The notes under the pieces: generated by a model
The model's database searches: none
Told to the model about the DNA's origin: nothing
The model's input: the letters and a program-made list of their open reading frames with translations, nothing else
Made by a program: the position numbers and the translations under genes
Origin: Euptelea pleiosperma
Lineage: Eukaryota; Streptophyta; Magnoliopsida; Ranunculales; Eupteleaceae
Reading direction: 5' to 3'
Assembly: GCA_035048495.1 (NCBI GenBank)
Contig: CM068540.1
Span: 9,842,829-9,906,828 of the forward strand
Length of the DNA: 64,000 bases
Shown here: one piece after another, positions 22,915 to 34,769 of the stretch
Position numbering within the stretch: position 1 is the stretch's first letter
Layout of the letters: each line of letters opens with the position of its first letter

Positions 22915-24254
22915 TAAAAGATAACCAGTCCGTTCTCTTTAATCAGAAATACCTAGAAGGAAGGGGTGATTAGGTTATTCAAAAATTAATCTAACCTATC
23001 ACAAGTTTACTGGTCAAGGTAAGGTGATAAACTTGCATGCCTTAGTTGATTGATAAAAGAATTATCACAACTGACTCAAATCAAATATACCTCTGTGGTA
23101 TATTATCTTTTCGTCGTTTGATCTAATCAATAGATTTAGCGGAACAACAATCAAAATCCACAAGACAAAGAGTTTTTAGTGTGGAAACCTTAGCCAAGGA
23201 AAACCACGGGACCACGTCCAGAAGGAAAGTATCACTAACTGGAAGTTAAGCGAAACAAAGGTTACTTACGCAGCACTGTTATAAATGCAGCTTCCAACCT
23301 TAGCCAAGGCCTACTGCCGATGCGTCCACGTCCTCTGAATCAATGCTACGAATCCACGCGCGCCCTCCTAGCTAAGAAGCCTTATCCACTTGTTCAGCTT
23401 GGTACACCCCAAACCTACCTTCGATCAGCCACTCCGATCTTAATTCTCAACACTCCAGCCTTTGCTGAAGGTGAAGGATTCAGTACACCCTGGACCCTAA
23501 ATCGCTCAAATAGTGTTGAGATGCACTAGTACTTTTAGACTACTAGGTCAAGTTTCTATGTGGAAGACCTAAGCAGAGTAAGAGATCAAGCTTTTAACTT
23601 TGATCTAGACGAGAAAAGCTCACAAGATATTTTTGAGAACTAAAGGTTTTTGGCTCTTCGAATGGACATACTTGATAAATAAAACTTTCTTCTCTGAATT
23701 CTAAAGTGTAGAAGTATGTTTTGTAAAGCTAGAGAGGAGTTATATTTATAAAATTCGTAGCCCAGAGTCTTTTAGAAAGTGGGATAAGTGGAGACTAGAA
23801 TTTCAGATCTGAAAAGGAATCAATCCGTGTGAAGTCCAATCAATTGTACTCTGGATCCAATTGATTGGGCTAAGTTCAATCGATTTTACTTTGGGTCCAA
23901 TCAATTGGTCTTGTACGGATGGGTTTTTCCTTCGTAAATCCAATCGATTGTACATAGTCCAATCGATCAGACTTAAATAAGTTTTTGTCCCATAAGTTCC
24001 ATTCGATTTCACAGAGGTCTCCAATCGATTGGGCTTCAATTAAGTTCTGTCTCGTAGAGTCCAATTGATTTCACAGAGGTCTCCAATCGATTGGCCTAAA
24101 AGTTCAATCGATTAGACTTTTCCAGAAGTCAATAATCTTGACTTAAACTAGGGTCTGTCCATTGACTAAGTTTGGCCATTATATTTTATTCATTTTAAAC
24201 CTATTCCTATGGTCAATAACTCACTTACCTTCCTAATCGAGCATACACGATCTA
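22915..24254 (-). repeat. LTR-B2 solo, part 1
   Basis: Begins TAAAAGATAACC (a mutated TGAAA start) after target duplication AGATGT (22909-22914). The CCAATCGATTGG cluster lies at 23835-24110, and the TATA-like run TATAAATATA at 23741-23750 on the minus strand. LTR-A is inserted after ATCTA at 24254. The LTR's other end is at 31960, followed by AGATGT at 31961-31966. No internal region or primer site accompanies it, so it is a solo LTR. Confidence 0.85.
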
Positions 24255-24934
24255 TGTAACTCAGCTTTTTTCCATCGTTGATAGATCAACCCTAATTTCA
24301 ACACATTTTTAATGATCCAAGACTTAATTCATGCAAAATATGGAATTTTTTGCATAGTGGCTCGTGTGTCAGATATTGTCCCCACTCAGGGTTAGTTAGC
24401 GCAACTAAAGAACATAAAATGATGGATTCTAGCTAAAAATTGGTGGAGAGGTGAGAATGATGGTGTGGATCAAAACATAATTTTTTCTTTGATTTAAACA
24501 ATTTGAACAATACTGAAAGCAATTAAAGAAATAACTTCTACTAAAAATCAATTATCTTTATTAAACTATTGATCAAAATACAATGCTTGAATTGAATTTG
24601 CATGAAATAACTAAAGCATTTGAAAACTAGCTAAAGAGAAAGAGAATAGAGATAGAAAGAGAATAGGTAGAGAGAGAAAGAGAGAATGAGTTAGAGAGAG
24701 AAACTAAAGAGAGGTAGAGAGAGAAAGTAAGGGAAGTAGAGCTTAGTGAAAAAAAGAAAGGAAGATAGAGAAACTAGGGAGAGAAAGTGAAGAAATTTTC
24801 TTAGAGAGAGAGTTTAGAGAGAAAAAGTAAAGAAGAGAGAGAGAAAGAAGAAACTAAGGAGGAGATAGAAAATGATCGCCTAGGAACTCACCTCACCATA
24901 AAGTAGATTGGTTGGCATGGGATGAAGGAGCTGG
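24255..24934 (-). repeat. LTR-A solo in LTR-B2, part 1
   Basis: A diverged start, TGTAACTCAGCTTTTTTCC, after target duplication ATCTA (24250-24254). U5 block and GA-rich tract follow (24600-24870). The copy is more mutated than the others, so it is probably older. It is split by the LTR palindrome at 24935. Confidence 0.8.
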
Positions 24935-25759
24935 TGTAGCTTAAGGGTATTTTCAAACGGTACATGTGGGTTCCTACGATGATGACACGTGTCCCATAAA
25001 ATGTTGGCCTAATGGCCGACGTGTACACCGACTAAATCGCCGATGTGATGACGATAACTGTATTTGATTGGTCGACCATATTTGGTTATCTGACTCTATC
25101 ACAACGACAGGTCGGTCGACTAATATTGACGGAGATTTGGTCGACTTGTCCAACTCGTATACAATGAAAAGTTAGCCGACGAGGAAATTAAGAGGTGGTA
25201 GTCGACTGGAACATGATGACTGACGGGCCGACTAGGCCGATTACCATTATATCATGGCTAGTCGGCCAAATGGAAAGCAGAACCTGAGCAGCGAACGAGA
25301 AACAGCCACCTATTGCACTTCCCTAGCAAACCACGATCTACGACAGGTCACACATAAGACAAAGATATCCAGGTTGATTGGTACGGCCTCTATCGTGCTT
25401 CTGAACATGTAGGGGGTCGCATATCCTATAAATAGAAAGCTACAATAAGAGGAAAGGCAAGCAAAGAGGGGGAGAAAAAGAGGGAAGGAAAGATGGGAGA
25501 TTGGGCTAGAAGGATTCTGACTTAAGCATCGGAGGCTCTTTGGTGGATTTCCCACCAACGGAGTTATTTTGCAGGTGACATCGGACAACTTGGCCAAGAA
25601 GACGGGCGTGCCGACAAGTTCACCGGATCACACTAAATTGAAGACGTCCACATTGCACCAGACCTCTGCTCGATCGACGGATCAGTCAGATTAGGCGGAT
25701 TTGGGGGCGACATCTGATATAGTGTGTATTTCAAGGGGGTGTGGGATTTTTCCCTTACA
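24935..25759 (+). repeat. palindrome arm 1: LTR in plus orientation
   Basis: An 825-base LTR-like unit, starting TGTAGCTTAAGGGTATTTTC and ending GATTTTTCCCTTACA. It carries a TATA box, CCTATAAATAGAAAGC (25428-25443). The same unit occurs inverted at 25774-26586. The ORF at 25310-25597 is the mirror of one in the other arm and is not supported as a gene. Confidence 0.85.
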
Positions 25760-25773
25760 TCGGCGCCAAAAGA
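25760..25773. other. palindrome centre with primer-site-like GGCGCC
   Basis: The 14-base spacer TCGGCGCCAAAAGA separates the two inverted LTRs. On the minus strand it reads TTTTGGCGCCGA, which resembles the start of the TGGCGCC primer site that follows LTRs in Tat/Athila-type elements. Confidence 0.6.
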
Positions 25774-26586
25774 TGTAGGGGAAAAATCCCACACCCCCTT
25801 GAAATACACACTATATCAGATGTCGCCCCCAAATTCGCCTGATCCGCCGATCGAGCAGAAGTCTGGTGCAATGTGGACGTCTTCAATTCCGTGCGATCCG
25901 GTGAACTTTCTGGCACGCCCGTCTTCTTGTCTGAGTTGTCCGATGTCACCTGCAAAATAACTCCGTTGGTGGGAAATCCACCAAAGAGCCTCCGATGCTT
26001 AAGTCAGAATCCTTCTAGCCCAATCTCCCATCTTTCCTTCCCTCTTTTTCTCCCCCTCTTTGCTTGCCTTTCCTCTTACTGTAGCTTTCTATTTATAGGG
26101 TATGCGACCCCCTACGTGTTCAGAAGCACGATAGAGGCCGTACCAATCAACCTGGATATCTTTGTCTTATGTGTGACCTGTCGTAGATCGTGGTTTGCTA
26201 GGGAAGTGCAATAGGTGGCTGTTTCCCGTTCGCTGCTCAGGTTCTGCTTTCCATTTGGCCGACTAGCCATGATATAATGGTAATCGGCCTAGTCGGCCCG
26301 TCAGTCATCATGTTCCAGTCGATTACCACCTCTTAATTTCCTCGTCGGCTAACTTTTCATTGTATACGAGTTGGACAAGTCGACCAAATCTCCGTCAATA
26401 TTAGTCGACCGACCTGTCGTTGTGATAGAATCAGATAACCAAATACAGTCGACAAAATCAAATACAGTTATCTTCATCGCGTTGGCGATTTTGTCAATGT
26501 ACACGTCGACCTTTTGGCCAACATTTTATGGGACACGTGTCATCATCGTAGGAACCCACATGTACCGTCTGAAAATACCCCTTACA
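25774..26586 (-). repeat. palindrome arm 2: inverted LTR
   Basis: TGTAGGGGAAAAATCCC to TACCCCTTACA in plus reading, about 813 bases. It is the near-perfect reverse complement of arm 1, with differences concentrated toward the outer ends. Its TATA box is on the minus strand near 26086-26101, so the two promoters face each other across the centre. No clear target duplication is seen (left flank AGCTGG, right flank TGCAGG). Confidence 0.85.
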
Positions 26587-28685
26587 TGCAGGTGCAAAAT
26601 GCACAAGCAAAAGGATGATCAGCCGTGAGGAGCATGGCTAAATAGTGAAGGTTTTTTGGAGTTGCAGGCGTGCAACTCCAGAAACGTTGGCCTGAGATAG
26701 AGAAGAGAGGAGAGTGGGGATTGCTGTGCAAAGGAGAAGCACTAACGGTGTTGGTGGTGTCAGAGGAGCACCAATAGATGGAGGGCGGTAGTCCTAGGTG
26801 GTTGTAGAAGAGAAGGAGGATGGGCAGTAACTCTTAGATGGTGATATGCTGGTAGAGGAGAAATGAGTGGTGGTCATCGACGGTAAGAAGTTGCTGACCC
26901 AACAAGAAGGGGTTGTTGGTTATGCTATTGGGTTGCTCGACCGGCCAGAGTTGCAGTCTTGCAACTCCGGTAACAATGGAGATGGTGGAGAAGAGGCATG
27001 TCTGGAGGGAAAAACGCATGGGCAAAGAGAGCACCGACGGCCAGAGTTGTAGGCATGCAACTCCGATGGGAGAAAAAAGAAGAAGAAGAAGAAGAAGAAG
27101 AATAAGAAGGCTTACCGTTTTGGAGGAGGTTGTTGGCCGTGGAGTGGCAGATCATGTGGGAGCAGCGGTGAACATGCCGGAGTTGGGAGCATGATCACAG
27201 GTGGTGAAGTAGGTGCAGGCGTTGCTGCCCTTGCGGAGGGAGACGCACCAGTGAGCTGCAGCAGCAAAGAGGTGGCAGAGATGGCGGACTGTGGTGGGTG
27301 GTGGAGAGAAGAAGAAGAAGAAGAAGAAGGAGAAGGAGAAGTGGATCATGAGGGGTAACGACTAGGGTTTGGAATGTAGGGTTTTTTTTAAGAAGAAGAA
27401 GAAGAGGGAGCTAGATGGATGGAAACATCCCCTTTTTAAAGAGAGAAACCGTGGTTTTCTTTCTTAGAAACTCATGGTTTCTACTATTTTTGTTTTTTTA
27501 TTTTTTTTTTATTTTTACCCTTTGATATAAGCCCGTGGTTCCTTTTTAGAGGCTGACAATATAGATGTTGGCCGGTCCCTTGGTGGAAAGAGGAAAAAAA
27601 CTTGATTAGTGATTTATAACCATTGGATCTTTGTGCCCAAATAACGCCCACTATTGCTCAATTTCCTACGGTCGAGATCAACCTAAGGAAATACTATAAT
27701 TAATCCAATGCTTAGAAGTCACTAATCAAATGTATTTTGGTTTGTAAGTTCACCTAGTGATTGATTAAACATTCATTCAGCCAACATCCGCTAAGAATGT
27801 ACTATGTGGCATGTAATGCGGGTTATGGCCCGAGGGAATCAACGGCTAGGGAGAGGTTTTGAAAACGGGAAGGGGAATCATTGAATGATAGGCATGAAGA
27901 GATGGATGGGGGATGAGTGATCATGTGGTGGATAGGTTGGGATGTGCTGATTGGATGCTTACGTGGATGGTATGGTGAGATGTGAGTAGTCAGATCATGG
28001 AGAGGGGGATCGGACGGTCTATCTAGGGATCTACTAGTGGGATGAGAGGATCTAAGGGTCGGATGTTAGGGGTCCAAGGGATGGAAGAGAAAGGAGAGAG
28101 AAAATTAGGGTTTAGACAGAGGAGAGAGAATTAGGGGAGATGAGAGAGAAAATGATAGAAAATAGAGGGAAAAATGCAGGCGGATCTTGAACCCTGGTTT
28201 TCAATTGTTCTTTACTCGAGCTTCACCCGTAGAGCAGGCCATCATTTCTTGTCATTTGATGTGGCTTTAAATGCTTTGGTCCTTCTCTTGGTCTTCAGTT
28301 CTTCCGCTCTCTTGGTTCTTTAGACCGGCTCTGGCTTGGTCCGTACTTGGCTTGTATCTCCTAGTATCAGCCTGCTGGCTCTTTAAGTATTGATTTTAAG
28401 CTTCCGTGGTCGATCGCGGGCCCGCCAGTCTTGAGAGTTGTCCGATTGGGTTTCCTACAAGAATGAGAAGCACGTAATGAGACTTAATCAGAACAGCTTT
28501 ATATCTAGACTTCCTGAAATGTGTTTAGTTCATGCGAATAGTCAATTTTGGTCTAAAGAATGTGTTCTACGCAATGGAAGAAACTCTTACGTGGAAAAGT
28601 TGATGAAAAGAAAAGTTTTACGTAGGAGAATGTGACAAGGCTAAAAGGATAATGGCTTAAAATAAGCACTTTTGAGCGAATATCA
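26587..28685 (-). repeat. LTR-A solo in LTR-B2, part 2
   Basis: Continues the LTR-A after the palindrome and ends GAGCGAATATCA at 28685, followed by ATCTA (28686-28690). It contains three GGAGTTGCA palindromes (26657-26680, 26945-26970, 27040-27066), GAA tracts (27068-27105, 27307-27340) and a tRNA-like module (GGTTCAAGATC on the minus strand near 28190-28200, box-A-like TCTACGGGTGAAGC upstream). Confidence 0.85.
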
Positions 28686-28783
28686 ATCTATAACCGACAA
28701 ATGGGCAGTTACTCAGATGACTCCTGTCGTCAACCATCTGATCCTTGCTGTCTCTGTCTTCTAGACTTCACGTAGTCGGCAAA
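28686..28783 (-). repeat. LTR-B2 solo, part 2
   Basis: A 98-base piece of LTR-B between two LTR-A insertions, matching 19700-19795 in LTR-B1 (CTATAACCGACAAATGGGCA). It ends with GCAAA, the target duplication of the next LTR-A. Confidence 0.85.
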
Positions 28784-31700
28784 TGATATTCGCTCAAAAG
28801 TGCTTATTTTAAGCAATTATCCTTTTAGCGTTATTGCATTCTCCTACATAAAATGCTCTATTTATCTACTTTTCTACGTAATAGTCTCTTCTATTGTGTA
28901 GAACACACTTTTCTGGACGAAATGGTATATTTGCATGCATTAAACGCATTTCTGGAAGTCTAGACATTAAGTCGTTCTGATAAAGTCTCATTACGTGCTT
29001 CTTCTGTCCCAGGAAACCCCGATGGGACAATTCTCAAGACTTGCGAGCCTACATCGATCAGGAAAGCCCATTATCAAAGCTTAAAGAGCCCACATGCTAT
29101 GACTAGAAGATATGGGCCAAATATGGGCTGAATAAGAGGACCAAAAAGTCGGCCCAAAGATCGAAGAGAGTAGGAGAGCCAATGACCAAGAGACGGACCA
29201 AAGCGTTTAAAGCCACATGAGTCAGCAAGGAATGATAGTCTACTCTACTGGAGAAGCGTGAGGATGGTCACAGTGAAGACCAGGGTTCCAGACCCTCTGT
29301 TAGCATTTTCTCTTTATTTATTTTGTAATATCTTCTCTCCTCTCTCTATATATCATCTTTCTCTCTCTACTTTCAATATTAATCATCCAATCCTCTCCCT
29401 TCCCGCAACAACTCTACCTTACGGCCTACTGTGGTAGATGTCCACCATCCGATGATCCCAATCCTAATTCTCACATATCTTACACTAATCAGATCATGTG
29501 ATCAATCGTTCCTAGCCAGATCATTCATCAATCATCGGATCATCTGCCAAATGATCGAATCATTCGTCATCAGAACCTCTAATCTTATAACCTCTTGATC
29601 TAAAATCATTTGATCTGATCTGATGGTCAGAAATTTGTCATTGATTAGGGTCTACTGTAATGTTGGCCCACTGACCACTTACCAATGGTCTAATTGGTGA
29701 AACCTCACCTATCCTTCAAGCCCATGGCTTATGGCCTGCTCGAGGGCCCAGCATCCATCGGGCCAACCCATCTAATGACCCACGGCCCTCAAAACTATCA
29801 ATCTTTATGTGGACCCCACTCATGATCCCATGTGGATCCCACTTGGAAGTTATCCCACGGTTTCTAAAACTGTGGGAGAGAGAATATCTTCTCTCTCCAT
29901 TCTATAATGAGGAATGGTTTTTCATTGTGGAAAGGAGGCCTATTGTATGGCCCATTCTCTCTCTAAGGGTTCCTACCCCCTCTCTCTTCTGGCTGGTCTT
30001 CTCTCCCTCTTCCTCCTGGCCGTAGTCTTCTCCGGCGAGCTGGTGGAGCTCCGCCTTCTCTTCTTCTTCTTCTTCTTCTTCTTCTGTTGCAGGTACAAGG
30101 GGGCTAACTAGCAAGCCGTCACCCCCATCAAAGCACCATCACAACAACCACCTCGCCATTAAAACCGGTGAGCTTCTTCCCGCTTCTCACCACGCCCCCA
30201 CCTGCAACATGCTCCAACGGTAAGGGTTCCTACCCCCCTCTCCTTCTTCCCTTCTCTTCTTCCTCATCTTCTTCTTCCCCCTCTTCCCTTCTCCTTCTTC
30301 TTCTTCTCTTCATCTTCGTCTTCTTCTTTGCGTTTTCTTGCCGGAGTTGCAGACCTGCAACTCCGGCCATCTTCTTGCTCATTTTCTCTTCTTTCTTTGT
30401 TTTCTTTTTCTTCTTTTCCTCTTCTTCATCCTCTCCTGCCCATCCTCTTCTTCTGCTGTTCTTCTTAGCAGGTACTGCCCACAGCACGTCTTCACGTGCT
30501 ACCAGAGTTGCAGGTTGCAACTCCGGTCGCTGTTGCGTCCTTCACCGCAACACCACAACTCCACCGCCAGCCTGCTCCACCATCGTCTCAGTCAGCCCCC
30601 TCTTTCCCTTCTTTATCTTCTCTTCCTCCTCCTCTTCCTTTCTCCTTCTTCTTCTTCTTCTACTCCGGCCAGCAGCAACGTCTGAAACTATTCTCCAAAC
30701 TCCGACGGACTGCAACTCATCTTCTCCACCTTTTCCTCCCACCTGCAATTAACATAGGTTGTTCTCCTGTAGATTTTATCCACGATCTGCAAAGTGCAGG
30801 TAGTACCCCACGCCTCTTCTATCTCCCTCTTCATCTACACCACACAGCACCAACTCCGGCCACCACCGATGACGCTGGAGCAACACCTTGCAGCCTTCTC
30901 CTTTTTTTCACCACCGTCTTCACCACCCCTCATCCTACCTGCTGGTCACCTACTACACTGCTACCACAACAACCATGGCTGTTCCATCCCCTTGAACCAC
31001 AGCACCCATGTATTCTCCTCCTATCCTTCACGTGTTGCAATACACCACCACGTGGTGTAATCAAACCCACAGGCCATTCACCACTTACACATCCACGTGA
31101 TGGCTCTTCTTTGAATACACTACCAGCCTGCCACGACTTCAAGGCGAACCCACGATTAGCATCCTTGCATACTTGCACAACACTACACCATCGTGCATCT
31201 CCTTCCTTGGTGAAACTTCTTGGTGAAACCAGCCCTAGTCAGTGCAACTCTATGGTAAGGTGCAAAAAGGTGATCTCCATCTACATTTTCTCTTTCTAGA
31301 TTTCTCACTCATTTTCTCTCTCTATCTTTTTCATTAATTCTTCCTCTTTCTCTCTCTACCTACCTTCATCTCTCTAGATTTATTTTCTCTCTCTAAAAAC
31401 CCTTTCTCTCTCTAGGTTTCTCTTCCTCTTTCTCTTTTTCTCTCTCTAGCTACTCTCTCTCTAACACTTTTTCACTTCTGACTTTCTCTCTCTAGGCCTT
31501 AGAACTTTCTCTCTCTAGATCATTTAAATTTTATGCTTTATCTCTTTAGACTATTCTTGATTAATGCTTTTTAGTTAGTATTTTTATCAGATTATTTTAT
31601 TGTAAGAGACAATTTTGAATAAATGGAATTAATTTAAATATGAGCATGTTACAGTCTCTGAAAATTTTGTCATTTATGTATTCTTTATTGCGCTGATCCG

Positions 31701-31841
31701 ACTAATCCCGAGTGAGGATCGACATCCGACACGAGCCACTGTGCAAAATTGCTCATTTTACAGGTTAAAAGTCTCGGATAATTACAAATGTGTTGAAATT
31801 AGGGTTTCCGTAACCAACGACGAGGAAAAATCCTACTTTCA
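28784..31841 (+). repeat. LTR-A solo, plus orientation (3.06 kb)
   Basis: The longest complete LTR-A: TGATATTCGCTC to CCTACTTTCA, flanked by GCAAA (28779-28783 and 31842-31846). In element sense it shows the terminal inverted repeat, a conserved AGTCAGCAAGGAATGATAGT block, a tRNA-like module (29228-29305), a TATA-like TCTATATATC (29345), CTT tracts, two GGAGTTGCA palindromes (30340-30367 and 30501-30527), a long CTCT-rich stretch (31280-31560) and the U5 block. The many ORFs at 29807-31299 overlap on both strands in low-complexity sequence and are not genes. Confidence 0.92.
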
Positions 31842-31960
31842 GCAAAGTATGCACACCACAACATCTTCACACTACACTGGTGCTCGTAGGTAAGGTTACA
31901 TGAATGTTTTTCATGTCACACAGAATCTTTGCCAAACTAGAATATAAAATATTCTTTATA
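31842..31960 (-). repeat. LTR-B2 solo, part 3
   Basis: The last 119 bases of LTR-B2, ending ATATTCTTTATA at 31960 (canonical TTCTTTACA). They are followed by the second AGATGT target duplication (31961-31966). Confidence 0.8.
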
Positions 31961-31966
31961 AGATGT

Positions 31967-32813
31967 TGCACACATCTCGAGGAAAAGGGGAAAGTTTGAT
32001 TATGGGCAAATTAAGGGTAATTATAAAAAACTAAAGAGATACAGTTGTGTGCGAAGAGGTGTTACACAACTGTATGAGGTTATTTTTGATAAATTATGCG
32101 CGTACTTGAAGAAAAAGAGAAATTTTGATTTTAATCAAATGGTGATAGATCAGACCAAATCAGAAGGATACAATTGTGTATTTAAGCATCTTACACAACC
32201 CTAGGAGGTCATATATGATAAATGACGAAGAATTGTTCTAGATCTAACCATATATAGCTATGTAGCTCCTAGGCCTACACAACCGTATGTAATTACTTTT
32301 CCATATTAGGTCAATCCTAGCCATCAAATCGTATCCTGTCAGATATCTTGAAATCAATGGTGGATATTGAAGATCTAACCCTTTTACTATTGTGTAGTTC
32401 CCTATTTTACACAACCGTATGTAATTAGTTTCTCTGATCTAGCTGATCTTGACCCTCAAATCAAGCATTGCCATATATCTCAAAATCTACGGTTGATCTG
32501 GCATTTCTGAGGCCATACGGTTGTGTAGCTCCATGGCCTACACAACCATATGTGATTACTTCTGGAGGATTTGGCCAGATTTGAAGGAAATGCAAATTGT
32601 TTATTTACTCAAAACATATGTCAATTTTGACAGCATACGGTTGTGTAATCTTATCTTTTACACAACTATATGTGATTTGTTCCCACAAGTAAGCTTTTAA
32701 TCTTGCTATATGCCCTCTCTTGTCAATTCCCCTGAGTTGACTTTGACCTTGACTTGCACTCCTCACATCCCTTGTTCGTGATTTTCGAAACGGTCAACAT
32801 TTCACTGTCAACA
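31967..32813 (-). repeat. LTR-C, right part
   Basis: Non-coding sequence with six more hairpin units. The edge at 32813 reads TGTTGACAGTGAAATG on the minus strand, with AGCGAGGGGCTTTA just upstream. That looks like an LTR start next to a polypurine tract. If correct, the LTR runs from 32813 leftward, through the LTR-B2 insertion, to an unresolved end near 22162. Confidence 0.55.
32039..32672 (-). repeat. hairpin array, units 3-8
   Basis: Six inverted repeats at about 32039-32076, 32168-32206, 32248-32290, 32381-32422, 32514-32552 and 32634-32672. Each has an arm like CATACGGTTGTGTA and a partner like TACACAACCGTATG around a variable 8-12-base loop. Spacing is mostly 120-132 bases. The sequence between hairpins is much less conserved than the hairpin arms. 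Confidence 0.8.
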
Positions 32814-32889
32814 TAAAGCCCCTCGCTGAATGCAAGCCCCAGTGGAATACCAAGTGCGCTTGGCGAAACATGAAATAACTTGTCTAGGT

Positions 32890-33721
32890 GCAATGAATTT
32901 GTAAAGTTTAGAAGGCCCAAAGGCCCAAGGAAGGAGTACGAAAATAGACTTGGAGACAAAAAGGAACATGTCATCCCAGAAAAGGCCAACTTCCTCCACG
33001 AAGACTATGGGATCTCCCATGGTTGTACAAGATATGACTTTCCTACAGATGTATCAGAGGGGATACTAGGATCCAAACCGTGTGCATGATGTCTTGCCGG
33101 AGCATACATGGGAGGCCAAGTACATGATGGCCTTCTGTGATGCAAATCTGAAATACCCCAAAAAACTAGATTATGATAAGGTTGTTAGGTCAGGCTGTCA
33201 ATCGCGAGAGGAGGGTATCGACATGATGTGGGAAATGTATCTCCGAGTAAGAAGGCTTATGGCCTAATATTCCTTTGATCGGCATGGGGAGGATTTGAAA
33301 AGTATCATAGCAACCATGAGGGTGTTAGCTATAACAGGCTTTTGTGTGGGATTTTTGCGGGATAATCTTGTGGAAGGATTTTACAAGGCACATGCAAGCT
33401 TAGAGAAGAATGTGGCAGCATTGGTGAACCTCCATGAGTAGTGCGAAGCTGCGGTTGAGAAAGGAAAAAGGACACATGCCTTACAAGAGGCCAAGACACA
33501 ACTTGCCAAACTTCAAGAGAAATTGGCTGCTTTACAGTTGTAGATCAAGGAAGCTGAGGAGTGGGTGAAGCAAATAAGGAAGGCACCTAAGCTAGACCAG
33601 AGTGAAGGTGTCGTGGGGATACTATGGACCCTTGTGGAGTAAAAGGTCCTAGAGGTGGAGGGTGCTTGAGAGCAGCTGAGCCCCGTGGAGCCTTCCATAT
33701 TGAAACTGATAAATGATAATT
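32890..33721 (+). pseudogene. decayed ORF with coiled-coil-like segment, unknown family
   Basis: Two plus-strand frames join near 33080. The first reads KFRRPKGPRKEYENRLGDKK and so on. The second runs from HDVLPEHTWEAKYMMAF through WEMYLRVRRLMA and GFLRDNLVEGFYKAH, then a heptad-like region (LQEAKTQLAKLQEKLAALQ) to about 33721. Internal stops include two amber codons that directly follow or replace Gln-like positions in the coiled region. I do not recognise the family. A structural gag-like protein of a retroelement is possible because it lies just inside an LTR-like edge, but its strand is opposite to the inferred LTR-C sense. Confidence 0.4.
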
Positions 33722-34214
33722 GAAACGTAGGAAAGAATCACTAATGTGAAAATGTATGCCCGAGTCCCTAAACTAATAAAAGACCCAAGAGGGCAAAAAA
33801 CTTCAACTAGCGTAACTTCTTCAATTTTTGTCATATATAAGTACCATCAGTTCTAGTGTGTCTGTATCAGTGAGAAGAACACAAAGGAATTGTCGATGGT
33901 CAAGAAATAATGCTCGATCAAAATTTTTTAACTTCACCCACTATATAGACTCCCTCTTGCAACTATACCGTAGAGGGTAACCATGACCCAATTCGTGCCA
34001 AAATAATGTAGAACATCTTGTCCGAGGCCTGTAAGAAGAAACAGATCCTGAATCGGACTCCCGAAGCCTCTAGAATCATTGATCGAGTACGAAGGGCACA
34101 AAAGTCATTTGAAAACCCTTTACTATATAAAGGGGAGTTAGAATCAATTTCAAAAAGTCATTTTTATTGTTCACAAAGCGCAGGAGCTTTGCTGAAAATC
34201 CGTTTGACCTAAGA
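33722..34214 (+). other. non-coding stretch with a TATA-like motif
   Basis: No gene is visible. A plus-strand TATA box (CTATATAAAGGGGAG, core 34124-34131) is followed by 80 bases to the LTR-B3 edge. It may be an LTR promoter truncated by LTR-B3. Confidence 0.35.
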
Positions 34215-34769
34215 CTGAAAAAATAACCGGTCTGTTCTCTTTAATCAAAAATACTTAAAAGGGTGGGGGTCATTAGGTATTCAAAATTTAATCTAACCTA
34301 TCAAAAGTTTACTGGTCAAGGTAAGGTGATAAACTCGCATGCCTTAGTTGATTGATAAAAGGATTATTACAACTGACTCAAATCAAATATACCTCCGTGA
34401 TTGTCTTTTTGTCGTTTGATCTAATCAATACGATTAGCGGAATAACAATCAAACATCCACTACACAGAGTTTTTACTTGAAAACCTTAGCCAAGGAAAAC
34501 TACGGGACCACGTCTAGACGAAAAATATCACTAATTGGAAAAGTTAAATGAAAGAAAAGTTACCTACGCAACAACGTTGCAAATGCAGCTTCCAACCTTA
34601 GCCAAAGCCTACCGCCAATGCATCAACGTCCTCTGAATCAACGCTACGAATCCATGTGCACCCTCTCTGCTAAGAAGCCTTGTTCACTTGTTCAGTTTGG
34701 TACTCCCTAAACCTATATTCGATCAGTCACTCCGATCTTAATTCTCAACTCTCCAACCTTTGCTGTAGA
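34215..34769 (-). repeat. LTR-B3 fragment
   Basis: Begins TGAAAAAATAACCGGTCTG and follows LTR-B1 and B2 through the AACCTTAGCCAAG blocks. It stops at CCAACCTTTGCTG, where LTR-B2 would continue with AAGGTGAAGGATTC. The sequence then switches to the E2 3' region at 34770. About 800 bases of LTR-B are missing. Confidence 0.8.

Noticed and set aside
25310..26214. Two near-identical 95-113-aa ORFs in opposite orientation
   Set aside because: They are the same LTR sequence read in each arm of the palindrome, antisense to the arm's own TATA box; no motif and no independent support.
24929..26592. Target-site duplication around the LTR palindrome
   Set aside because: The flanks (AGCTGG and TGCAGG) do not match well enough to claim a duplication.
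29807..31299. Many overlapping ORFs on both strands (up to 267 aa)
   Set aside because: They lie inside a solo LTR-A in CTT-, CT- and CCA-rich sequence. The translations are Ser/Pro/Phe or Glu/Arg repeats, overlap in several frames and are not conserved in other LTR-A copies.
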